Below are positions 1 to 6,592 of a stretch of DNA of 14,007 bases, in pieces. Position 1 is the stretch's first letter, and each line of letters starts with the position of its first letter. Origin of the DNA: Nitriliruptoraceae bacterium (lineage in GTDB: Bacteria > Actinomycetota > Nitriliruptoria > Nitriliruptorales > Nitriliruptoraceae); contig SKJO01000160.1 of NCBI GenBank assembly GCA_007121975.1, positions 1-14,007 of the forward strand, in the 5' to 3' direction. A model generated the notes under the pieces. The model searched no databases. It was not told where the DNA came from and saw only the letters and a program-made list of their open reading frames with translations. Made by a program: the position numbers and the translations under genes.

Positions 1-39
1 GCGAACCCCACCGCTGCGAACCCCACCGTCGCGAACCGA
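1..39 (+). repeat. 15-bp tandem repeat at window edge
   Basis: Two units of 15 bases (1-15 and 16-30, sharing gcgaaccccaccg) and a partial third (31-38) encode ANPTA, ANPTV and AN. The period is a multiple of three, so the reading frame is kept. The array may extend left of the window. Confidence 0.7.
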
Positions 40-690
40 CGCTTCGGCGGCAACGGCCAGCGCTCGCGGGGCCGTCGCACCCACGACGAGCGCGCGACCG
101 GTCGTGACGACGCCGGGGACCGCTCCCGGGGGCAGGCGGCGCCGGGCGGTCCGGCGGGACCGGACCAACCGTGGTGGTCGCGATCGGCGGAGGATCTGGA
201 CCCGGGCCTCATCGATGCCGGCCACGCGGCGCACGAGGATGACCTCGAGGCCGGCGTCGACGGCGGCGGCTGGACGTTGCCGGTGACCTCTGACGGCCCG
301 CATCCCGCTGACGGCCCGCATCCCGCTGACGGCCCGCATCCCGCTGACGGCCCGCATCCCGCTGACGGCCCGCAGGCCGGTGCGCCCGATTGGGAGGCCC
401 CCGGGTCAGGTCCGGACCCCTCCCGTGGCAGTGCCGCCGACCCCCCACCCCACGGCGAGCCGGGACCGGGGCCCGCGGCGCACCGCCCGGATCTGTGCGG
501 GGTGTGTCCGATCTGTGCGGGGTTCCGCGTGCTCGAGGACCTGCGCCCCGAGCTTGCCGGCCACCTCGCCGAGGCGGCCTACCACCTCGCAGCCGCACTT
601 CGCAGTCTGGCCGAGCATCCGCCCTCCTCCCGTGGGGAGGCCGGCGGTCGATCCGAGCCCACGACCATGCAGCACATCGATGTCGAGTGA
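1..690 (+). CDS. C-terminal part of low-complexity protein with CxxCxxC motif (5' end outside window)
   Basis: The frame is open from the first base to the TGA at 688-690, so at least 229 residues of a longer protein lie here. In order it shows Ala-Asn-Pro-Thr repeats at the window edge, an Arg/Gly/Asp-rich stretch, four copies of a six-residue DGPHPA repeat, a Pro/Gly linker, a Cys-Gly-Val-Cys-Pro-Ile-Cys cluster and one amphipathic helix (ELAGHLAEAAYHLAAALRSL). It ends in an acidic IDVE tail. Most of it looks disordered; only the Cys cluster plus helix looks folded. From memory, small actinobacterial proteins encoded just before glucokinase (DUF5304-like) share a similar helix and acidic IDL-type tail, but I cannot confirm homology. 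The Cys cluster could bind zinc or another metal, which is inference. A 96-base gap separates it from glucokinase on the same strand. An internal TTG at 277 is not a convincing start because the repeats and upstream frame are continuous. Confidence 0.65.
   Translation, partial: ANPTAANPTVANRRFGGNGQRSRGRRTHDERATGRDDAGDRSRGQAAPGGPAGPDQPWWSRSAEDLDPGLIDAGHAAHEDDLEAGVDGGGWTLPVTSDGPHPADGPHPADGPHPADGPHPADGPQAGAPDWEAPGSGPDPSRGSAADPPPHGEPGPGPAAHRPDLCGVCPICAGFRVLEDLRPELAGHLAEAAYHLAAALRSLAEHPPSSRGEAGGRSEPTTMQHIDVE
291..374 (+). repeat. 18-bp coding minisatellite (DGPHPA x4 plus partial)
   Basis: Four identical 18-base units lie at 291-308, 309-326, 327-344 and 345-362, followed by a 12-base partial copy (363-374). 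Each encodes Asp-Gly-Pro-His-Pro-Ala within the partial gene at 1-690. Exact identity between copies implies recent expansion by slippage or unequal recombination. Copy number is probably variable between strains. Confidence 0.9.
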
Positions 691-710
691 GTCGGCCTCC
701 CGCAGCCGGC

Positions 711-725
711 CCGGTCCACGACCGG
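711..725 (+). other. Short perfect hairpin between the first gene and glucokinase
   Basis: CCGGTC (711-716) and GACCGG (720-725) form a perfect 6-bp stem around a three-base loop in the 96-base gap 691-786. No T-run follows. It could slow transcription or shape mRNA decay between the two genes, or be chance in GC-rich DNA. I see no clear promoter in this gap. Confidence 0.35.
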
Positions 726-786
726 ATCCGTGCCTGCCCGGCCGCGTGCCCCCACCGACCGACCACCTCCGGGAGGACCCACGAGC

Positions 787-1752
787 ATGAGTGAGCCGCT
801 GGCGATCGGGGTCGACATCGGGGGGACCAAACTGCGCGTGGCCGTGGTCGACACCGAGGGCCGCATCCTCGAGCGTCGGCGTGCGGGCACCCCCGCCGGG
901 GACGCCGAGGGGCTCATCGCGGCGCTGCGCACGGTGATCACCGAGGTCGGTGAGGGCCGGCTGCCGGTCGGGGTCGGCATCGCCGGGTTGGTGACCGCCG
1001 ACGGCACGGTGCGTTACGGGCCCAACATCGGGGTACGTGACCTTCCGCTGGCCGACGCGCTGCACGAGGTCACCGGCGGGCGGGTCGTGGTGGTCAACGA
1101 CGCATCGGCAGCCACCTTCGGCGAGCAGCGCTTCGGTGCCGGTCGCGGCGCCTCGGACCTGATCCTGCTGACGTTGGGGACCGGGGTCGGGGGAGGGGTG
1201 GTGGTCGGGGGCCGGCTGCTGCTGGGACGCGGCGGCTTCGCCGGCGAGGTCGGGCACCTGATTGTGGCCGAGGGAGGACGCACCTGCCCGTGCGGGAACC
1301 GGGGCTGCCTGGAGGCGTATGCCTCCGGCACGGCGATCGGGGACATGGCCCGCGAGCGACTGGTCGACCTCACGGTCGAATCCACGCTGCGTGAGGTCCG
1401 CGACCCCTCGGGGCCGCAGGTCAGTACCGCGGCCGCCGAGGGTGACGCCTTCGCGCGCAGCATCCTCGAGGAGGCCGGCCGGTGGCTCGGGGTGGGGACG
1501 GCCGCGCTGACCAACGTCCTGGACCCCGAGCTGCTGCTGGTCGGCGGGGGAGCGTCGAGGGCCACGGCCCCGTGGCTGCTGCCGGCGGCGCGGGCATCGC
1601 TGCAGTCGCACCTGGTCGGCTCGCAGTGGCGCGAAGCTCCCCGGATCGAGCTGGCGACGCTCGGTGACGACGCCGGGGTCATCGGCGCGGCCCTGCTGGC
1701 CGCCGAGCACGTCCAGGGTCGTGGCACGGTTCCGACCGGGTTGGCCACGTGA
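787..1752 (+). CDS. glk: ROK-family glucokinase
   Basis: This is a cytoplasmic sugar kinase of 321 residues, the usual ROK length, expected to convert glucose and ATP to glucose-6-phosphate. The N-terminal ATP phosphate-binding motif is DIGGTKLRVAVVD (residues 10-22). The catalytic Asp is D105 in VVNDASAATFGE. A glycine-rich LTLGTGVGGG follows at about 129-137. The ROK zinc site reads GH...CPCGNRGC with H157, C167, C169 and C174 all present. There is no N-terminal helix-turn-helix, so it is the kinase rather than the repressor branch. The start is ATG 787, chosen because GGGAGG sits at 771-776; an in-frame extension to 730 lacks a ribosome site and is Pro/Arg-rich. Its stop overlaps the GTG start of the next gene by 4 bp. 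Glucose is the likely substrate, but N-acetylmannosamine or another hexose cannot be excluded. Confidence 0.93.
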   Translation: MSEPLAIGVDIGGTKLRVAVVDTEGRILERRRAGTPAGDAEGLIAALRTVITEVGEGRLPVGVGIAGLVTADGTVRYGPNIGVRDLPLADALHEVTGGRVVVVNDASAATFGEQRFGAGRGASDLILLTLGTGVGGGVVVGGRLLLGRGGFAGEVGHLIVAEGGRTCPCGNRGCLEAYASGTAIGDMARERLVDLTVESTLREVRDPSGPQVSTAAAEGDAFARSILEEAGRWLGVGTAALTNVLDPELLLVGGGASRATAPWLLPAARASLQSHLVGSQWREAPRIELATLGDDAGVIGAALLAAEHVQGRGTVPTGLAT

Positions 1753-2459
1753 TCCGCGTCGTCACCTACAACGTCGGTGCCGGCCTGGACGTCGGCGCGG
1801 CGGGGGAGGTGCTCGCCGCCCTGCAACCCACCGTCGTGTGCGTGCTCGAGGCGCCGTCGACCGCCAAGCTCGAGCGCCTGGCCCGTCCGGCCAGGCTCGA
1901 GATCGCGGCGCGGTTCGGGCGTCGCGGCAGCGGCACCGCCGTGCTCGTCGCGCCCCACCTCCACGTGCTGGCCAAGGTCGGGGTGCCGCTGACCACCTCG
2001 CGTGATGTGCCCCGCCGTGAGGCCACCCACACGATCGTCAGCATCGGGGGCACGCGGCTGTCGGTGACCGCGGTCCAGCTCGGCCTGCGCCCCGAGGTAC
2101 GTCGACGCAACCTCGACGAACTCACCGCCATGCTCGACTCGGTCGAGGCGCTCACCATCGTGGGCGGCGACCTCAACGAGTCGCCGCGCGGGCCGGTCGC
2201 CACGGCGCTGGCCGGGCGCTATCAGGATGCGCATGCCACCGCCGGCGTCGGATCGGGGCTGACCTACCCCACGACCGACCTGAGCATCCGTCAGGACTTC
2301 GTGTTCGTTGATCAGCGGTTCGGTGTCGACCGCTGCTTCTCGCCGTTCGACCCGCCGGTCGAGGTGGCCAGCCAGCACCGTCCGGTTGCGGTCGACCTCG
2401 TGCTGCCGTCTGCCGACTCGCCGCACGAGCCACCCATCACCACCCGAGGCCGACCATGA
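1749..2459 (+). CDS. Endonuclease/exonuclease/phosphatase (EEP) fold protein
   Basis: This 236-residue protein spans the whole EEP (DNase I-like) fold with no signal peptide. Visible motifs in order are TYNV with N8, VLEA with the metal-binding E35, GGDLN with D141 and N143, RQDFVFV with D183 (usually R-D-Y), and SQHRPV with H210. Family members are metal-dependent phosphodiesterases or phosphatases acting on nucleic acids, phosphoinositides or similar substrates; the substrate here is unknown. Two usual residues look changed: the His of the central THL motif aligns with Q110 (TAVQL), and the Asp of SDH is Q209. Catalysis may therefore differ or be weak. The start is GTG 1749, overlapping the glucokinase stop, and the end overlaps the next ATG, so it is translationally coupled on both sides. 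Family assignment is firm, activity is not. Confidence 0.82.
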   Translation: MIRVVTYNVGAGLDVGAAGEVLAALQPTVVCVLEAPSTAKLERLARPARLEIAARFGRRGSGTAVLVAPHLHVLAKVGVPLTTSRDVPRREATHTIVSIGGTRLSVTAVQLGLRPEVRRRNLDELTAMLDSVEALTIVGGDLNESPRGPVATALAGRYQDAHATAGVGSGLTYPTTDLSIRQDFVFVDQRFGVDRCFSPFDPPVEVASQHRPVAVDLVLPSADSPHEPPITTRGRP

Positions 2460-4663
2460 CCAGCTTCCCACGTCAGCTGGCCCGCACCCGTCGCTTCACC
2501 CTCGGGGTGCCGCGCGGGGTCCGGATCGCCCCGGACGGGCGCCGGCTGACCTACCTGCGCACCGCCGCCGGTGACGATCCCGTGACCGCGCTGTGGACGG
2601 TCGAGATCACGCCCGACGGGCTCGGTGAGCCGGTCTGCCTGGTGGACCCGCGCGCCCTGGGCGACGACGACGCGCAGCTTCCGCCGGCCGAGCGGGCGCG
2701 ACGGGAGCGGGCCCGTGAGGTCGCCGGCGGGATCACCAGCTACGCGGCGGATCCGGGCCTCGAGTTGCTCGCCTTCGGGCTGGGGGGCCGGCTGTGGACC
2801 GTGCACCTGCCGACCGGCGCGGTGGTCGAGCACCCCGCCTCAGCCGTGTTCGACCCGCGTCCGGCCCCCGACGGTCGCTCGGTGGCCTACGTCAGCCACG
2901 ACGCGCTGCACCTGCTGGAGCTGGTCGCCGGCCCCGAGCAGCCCGGGGTGACCCGGCCGGTGATCGGTGAGGAGCGGGTCAGCTGGGGGCGGGCCGAGTT
3001 CATCGCGGCCGAGGAGATGGGGCGCAGCGAGGGCTACTGGTGGGGACCGCACGGCAAGCGCATCGCCGTCACCCGCGTCGACGAGACGGCGGTGGCCCGG
3101 TGGCACCTCGGCGATCCGGCCTCACCGTGGCAGGAGCCGACCGAGCTGCGCTACCCGCAGGCCGGTTCCGCCAACGCCGAGGTGCGCCTGGCCGTACTCG
3201 ACCTGCAGGGCACCGGGCGGCGGGTCGACGTGGCGTGGGATCGTGAGGCCTTCCCCTACCTGGCCCGGGTCCGCTGGGGGCGTGACCCGTTGACCCTCCA
3301 GGTCCAGTCCCGGGATCAGGGCTGCAGCCAGGTGCTGGTGGCCGATCCCGACACCGGGGTCTGCAGGCTCGTCCGCGAGGTGCGTGATCCGGCCTGGGTG
3401 GAGCCGGTCCCTGGTGCGCCGTGCTGGTCGTCGGGTCGGCTCGTCACCGTGGAGGACCGGCTCGACCACGGACCGGGAGGCAGCCGCGCGCTGCTGCTCG
3501 ACGGCGAGGTGCTCACGCCGCCCCGCCTGCAGGTCCACGCGGTGCTCGCCGCCAGCGCGGCGCAGGTCGTGTTCCTCGCCTCGAACGGCGATCCCACCCA
3601 GCGGCACCTGTGGACGTGGTCCGAGGACGTCGGCATCCGGCCGGTCGGCGAACACCCGCCGGAGGTGCAGGCCGGGGTTGCGCGCGGCGACGTGGTCGTG
3701 CGCACCCGGTCGAGCCTGGAGCAATCGGCGGTCCAGGTGGAGGTGCTGCGCACCACGCCGGCGGCCGGTTCGTCCGAGCCGGGCCCCCACGGCGTCATCG
3801 GCCAGCTGCCGCAGGTCGCCGAGGTGCCGGTCGTCGAGCCGTCGGTGCGGCTGCTCGAGCTCGGTCCGCGCCGGCTGCGTGCGGCGCTGCTGCTGCCGGC
3901 TGCGGGGAGCGAGCATGCGTCACACGACGGGCCGCTACCCGTGCTGCTCGATCCCTACGGCGGCCCGCACGCCCAGCGTGTGCTGCGTAGCCGGTCGGCG
4001 TTCCTGACCTCGCAGTGGTTCGCCGACCAGGGCTTCGCGGTCCTGGTCGTGGACGGCCGGGGCACCCCGGGCCGCGGACCGGCATGGGAGCGCGAGGTCC
4101 GGGGGGATCTTGCCGGCCCGGTGCTCGAGGACCAGCTCGACGCCCTGCGCGAGGCGGCGTCGATCGAGCCACGGCTCGACCTTGGCCGGGTCGGCATTCG
4201 CGGCTGGTCGTTCGGCGGCACGCTGGCGCTGCTCGCGGTGCTGCGTGCGCCCGACGCGGTGCACGCGGCGGTGGCCGGCGCACCGGTGACCGACTGGCGG
4301 CTGTACGACACGCACTACACCGAGCGCTACCTGGGAGATCCCGCGCGCGAACCGCACGCCTACGACACCTCGAGTCTGATCGATGCCGAGGGGGTGCTGC
4401 GCCCGGCTGCGACGTGGTCGAACCAGACGCCGCCCGGGCTGCTGCTGATCCACGGGCTGGCGGACGACAACGTCGTGGCCGCCCACTCCGTGCGGTTGTC
4501 GGCGGCGCTGCTCGCCGAGGGGCGGGCGCATCGGTTCCTGCCACTGTCGGGCGTCACCCACGTGACCGGGGAGGCCTCGATCGCCGAGCGGCTGCTCGAG
4601 GAGCAGGTCCGCTTCCTTCGACGTGAACTCCTCAGCCGGCCCGAGTCAACGTTCGGCAGCTAA
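2456..4663 (+). CDS. S9 family dipeptidyl-peptidase IV-type serine peptidase
   Basis: The 735-residue protein has the two-part layout of prolyl oligopeptidase family S9B: an N-terminal beta-propeller (about 1-480) and a C-terminal alpha/beta-hydrolase domain. The catalytic triad is visible as S585 in GWSFGG, D670 in HGLADDNV and H702 in SGVTHVTG. The double Glu (E186-E187 in AAEEMGRSEGYWW) is the motif by which DPP-IV enzymes hold the substrate amino terminus. This supports removal of Xaa-Pro or Xaa-Ala dipeptides from peptide N-termini. No signal peptide or membrane segment is seen at the start (MTSFPRQLARTRRFTLG), so a cytoplasmic role in peptide recycling is likely. ATG 2456 overlaps the preceding TGA. 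Its TAA at 4661-4663 overlaps the TAG of the convergent gene on the other strand, leaving no room for a separate terminator. Confidence 0.93.
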   Translation: MTSFPRQLARTRRFTLGVPRGVRIAPDGRRLTYLRTAAGDDPVTALWTVEITPDGLGEPVCLVDPRALGDDDAQLPPAERARRERAREVAGGITSYAADPGLELLAFGLGGRLWTVHLPTGAVVEHPASAVFDPRPAPDGRSVAYVSHDALHLLELVAGPEQPGVTRPVIGEERVSWGRAEFIAAEEMGRSEGYWWGPHGKRIAVTRVDETAVARWHLGDPASPWQEPTELRYPQAGSANAEVRLAVLDLQGTGRRVDVAWDREAFPYLARVRWGRDPLTLQVQSRDQGCSQVLVADPDTGVCRLVREVRDPAWVEPVPGAPCWSSGRLVTVEDRLDHGPGGSRALLLDGEVLTPPRLQVHAVLAASAAQVVFLASNGDPTQRHLWTWSEDVGIRPVGEHPPEVQAGVARGDVVVRTRSSLEQSAVQVEVLRTTPAAGSSEPGPHGVIGQLPQVAEVPVVEPSVRLLELGPRRLRAALLLPAAGSEHASHDGPLPVLLDPYGGPHAQRVLRSRSAFLTSQWFADQGFAVLVVDGRGTPGRGPAWEREVRGDLAGPVLEDQLDALREAASIEPRLDLGRVGIRGWSFGGTLALLAVLRAPDAVHAAVAGAPVTDWRLYDTHYTERYLGDPAREPHAYDTSSLIDAEGVLRPAATWSNQTPPGLLLIHGLADDNVVAAHSVRLSAALLAEGRAHRFLPLSGVTHVTGEASIAERLLEEQVRFLRRELLSRPESTFGS

Positions 4664-5106
4664 CGATCGCCGTTCTCGCGCTGCGCCTGCTTGCCGATGA
4701 AGTAGATCAACGCGCCGACCCCGATCACCAGCAGCGGCAGACGCAGCGGTCCGGCAAGCCCCACGACCAGCAGCAGGACGATCAGCAGCCCCAGCGGGCG
4801 GGCCAGCCTGGTGAGTCGCTCGGTCGGCAGCGACGACTCCGAGGTGGGGCGTGGCGCACGCTGAGCGCGCGACCGGCTCTCGCTCGGTCGCGAGCCACGG
4901 CCCTTGGCCGGCGTGCGAGCGGCCTGCGCGATCTCGTCCATGTTGGCGACCAGGATGCGGTGGGCGTCGTCCGCCTGCTCATCGGGCACCGTGACCTGGA
5001 TGCCCTCGCGCGTGCGCTTGGCGTCCGGATCGAGCCCGGCCTTCTTGAGCACCTCGAGCAGGACCGTCGCCTGTGCCGGTGGCCAGGGTCCGAGGTCTTC
5101 CGCCAC
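4660..5106 (-). CDS. DUF2007-like domain protein with two C-terminal membrane segments
   Basis: This 148-residue protein reads from GTG 5106 to TAG 4662-4660. Residues about 10-60 (ATVLLEVLKKAGLDPDA, then VTVPDEQADDAHRIL) resemble the small DUF2007 putative signal-transducing fold. A Ser/Arg/Pro-rich linker follows at about 65-98. Two hydrophobic helices come next, about 104-119 and 122-137, then a short charged tail. It is probably an inner-membrane hairpin protein with its domain in the cytoplasm; the function is unknown. GTG is chosen because GGGAGG lies four bases upstream and the DUF2007-like part starts soon after. The longer in-frame extension to 5463 runs through the divergent promoter region and plsC and is not credible. 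Its last bases overlap the convergent peptidase stop. DUF2007 assignment is from pattern memory and moderate. Confidence 0.72.
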   Translation of the reverse strand: MAEDLGPWPPAQATVLLEVLKKAGLDPDAKRTREGIQVTVPDEQADDAHRILVANMDEIAQAARTPAKGRGSRPSESRSRAQRAPRPTSESSLPTERLTRLARPLGLLIVLLLVVGLAGPLRLPLLVIGVGALIYFIGKQAQRENGDR

Positions 5107-5140
5107 ACTGCCTCCCGTCCGGTCGTGCCGTCGCGGGTCC

Positions 5141-5146
5141 GTATCA
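5141..5146 (-). promoter_or_regulatory. Possible -10 box for the DUF2007-like gene
   Basis: On the minus strand the hexamer TGATAC (within cttgatacgg) lies about 35 bases upstream of GTG 5106, a reasonable -10 position. No good -35 is visible at the right spacing, so the call is tentative. Confidence 0.22.
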
Positions 5147-5180
5147 AGCCTTCGACGCGCCCGGCCCGGTGGCCTGGCGC

Positions 5181-5209
5181 TCGACGCGCCGCGTTGATGG
5201 CCGTAGGCT
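5181..5209 (+). promoter_or_regulatory. Candidate promoter for plsC
   Basis: TCGACG at 5181-5186 (four of six matches to TTGACA) and TAGGCT at 5204-5209 are 17 bases apart, ideal spacing for a housekeeping sigma factor. Transcription would start near 5216 and leave a leader of about 70 bases before GTG 5285. A weaker alternative pair is TTCATC at 5215-5220 and TATGGC at 5238-5243, also with a 17-base spacer. Confidence 0.42.
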
Positions 5210-5284
5210 ACTGGTTCATCAGGGTGTGATGCGTTCGTATGGCATCCTGGTGAGGACACCTGGGAGCCAGCGATCGGAGCGCAC

Positions 5285-6076
5285 GTGCCGGGCATGCCGG
5301 ACGCACCACGGTTGTACCGCACGCTCAAGCGCGCGCTGCCGCCGATGGTCAACCCGTACCTGCACATCCGGGTCGAGGGGCTCGAGCACATCCCCGAGCG
5401 CGAGCCCGCGATCCTGGCCTCGAACCATCTGTCGTTCATCGACTCGATCGTGCTCCCGCTCAACGTGCCCCGGCCGGTCTACTTCCTGGGCAAGGCCGAC
5501 TACTGGGACTCGTGGCGGACCCGCTGGTTCTTCCAGGGCACCGGCGTGGTGCCCGTCAACCGGGGCGGTGGCTCCCAGGCCGAGGCGAGCCTGACCACCG
5601 GGGTGCAGATCCTGCAGTCCGGGGAGCTGCTGGGCATCTACCCCGAGGGAACCCGCAGCCCCGACGGCCGGCTCTACCGCGGCAAGACCGGCCCGGCGCG
5701 TCTGGCGCTCGAGGCCGGGGTGCCGATCATCCCGTGTGCGGTGCTCGGCACCGACCAGGCCCTGCCGACCGGCGCCTACCGCCCCCGCCGCCTGCCGGTG
5801 ACGGTGCGCTACGGCGAACCGCTCGATCTGAGCCGGTACCGCGAACGTCGGACCGACCCGTTCGTGCTGCGCTCCGCGACCGACGAGCTGATGTACGAGA
5901 TCATGCTGCTCTCCGGCCAGGAGTACGTCGACGAGTACGCCTCGCGGGTCAAGTCCGGAGCGGTCGATCTCGCGGCCGAGCTCAACCAGGACCAGGACGT
6001 CGAGGTGACCTCCGACGCGCCGCGAGCCGACGACCGCGGCGAGGACCGCGGACGAGGCGAGCGCGCCGCCTCCTAG
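5285..6076 (+). CDS. plsC: 1-acyl-sn-glycerol-3-phosphate acyltransferase (PlsC family)
   Basis: The 263-residue protein is a PlsC/LPLAT-family enzyme that transfers an acyl group to lysophosphatidic acid to give phosphatidic acid at the membrane. The catalytic H-x4-D motif is NHLSFID with H48 and D53. The glycerol-phosphate-binding motif is EGTRSPDG starting at E121, and block IV is VPIIPCAVLG (about 146-155). No clear N-terminal transmembrane helix is present, so peripheral membrane attachment is likely. The start is GTG 5285 with GGAG five bases upstream (5276-5279); ATG 5294 (residue 4) is the alternative but is 14 bases from that site. The C-terminal 25 residues are Asp/Arg-rich and probably disordered. 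It could use other lysophospholipids or a different acyl acceptor. The gene is divergent from the DUF2007-like gene and convergent with msrB. Confidence 0.9.
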   Translation: MPGMPDAPRLYRTLKRALPPMVNPYLHIRVEGLEHIPEREPAILASNHLSFIDSIVLPLNVPRPVYFLGKADYWDSWRTRWFFQGTGVVPVNRGGGSQAEASLTTGVQILQSGELLGIYPEGTRSPDGRLYRGKTGPARLALEAGVPIIPCAVLGTDQALPTGAYRPRRLPVTVRYGEPLDLSRYRERRTDPFVLRSATDELMYEIMLLSGQEYVDEYASRVKSGAVDLAAELNQDQDVEVTSDAPRADDRGEDRGRGERAAS

Positions 6077-6083
6077 GCACCTT

Positions 6084-6101
6084 CGGGGTCGGGCGGCCCC
6101 G
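6084..6101. terminator. Weak hairpin between convergent plsC and msrB
   Basis: The 32-base gap between the two stops contains CGGGG (6084-6088) and CCCCG (6097-6101), a 5-bp stem with an 8-base loop. No T-tract follows on either strand. Its position suits a bidirectional terminator but the structure is short. Confidence 0.3.
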
Positions 6102-6108
6102 CGTTCGA

Positions 6109-6513
6109 CTACGGCTGGTCGGGCTCGAGGACCAGCGACAGCGAGTTGATGCAGTAGCGAAGACCGGTCGGCTGGTCGGGTGCATCCTCGAAGACGTGGC
6201 CCAGGTGGCCGCCGCAGGTGGTGCAGACCACCTCGGTGCGGCGCATGCCGAGGCTGCGGTCCTCGATCTCGCCGACGACCTCGGCGGAGGCCGGTGCGTA
6301 GAAGCTCGGCCAGCCACAGTGGGCGTCGAACTTGGTCGTCGCCTCGAACAGGGGCGTCCCGCAGCCCGCACAGTGGTAGGTGCCCGGTCGCTGCTCGTTC
6401 CAGTACTCCCCGGTGAAGGGCCGCTCGGTGCCCTTCTCGCGCAGGACGTGGAACTGCGCGGGTGACAGGCGCTCACGCCACTGCGCGTCGCTCAGGTTGG
6501 GCGATGGGCTCAT
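6109..6513 (-). CDS. msrB: Peptide-methionine (R)-S-oxide reductase MsrB
   Basis: This 134-residue protein is full length for MsrB and reduces the R epimer of methionine sulfoxide in oxidised proteins in the cytoplasm. The four zinc cysteines are C48 and C51 (YHCAGCGTPLF) and C97 and C100 (VCTTCGGHLGHVF). The catalytic nucleophile is C121 in RYCINSLSL, where cysteine rather than selenocysteine is used. C66 in HCGWPSF is placed to act as the resolving cysteine. ATG 6513 is preceded by GGAG six bases upstream. The gene lies 79 bases downstream of the 203-aa gene on the same strand and may share its transcript. No MsrA is present in the window. Confidence 0.96.
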   Translation of the reverse strand: MSPSPNLSDAQWRERLSPAQFHVLREKGTERPFTGEYWNEQRPGTYHCAGCGTPLFEATTKFDAHCGWPSFYAPASAEVVGEIEDRSLGMRRTEVVCTTCGGHLGHVFEDAPDQPTGLRYCINSLSLVLEPDQP

Positions 6514-6592
6514 GGTCGTCTCCGGGACGGGGCATTCATCATCGCTTCGTTCCGCCGGCGCCGCTCGGATCGTCACCGCCTGCGGTCGGTGC

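Noticed and set aside
291..374. CRISPR or regulatory iterons
   Set aside because: The repeats are head to tail without spacers, keep frame and encode a six-residue repeat inside an open frame.
406..1710. Long minus-strand ORF (434 codons) opposite the first gene and glucokinase
   Set aside because: Low-complexity shadow of the plus-strand genes with no recognisable domain or ribosome site.
1014..2471. Long minus-strand ORF (485 codons) opposite glucokinase and the EEP gene
   Set aside because: Arg/Ser/Pro-rich translation with no motif, fully antisense to genes with clear family motifs; a typical high-GC shadow ORF.
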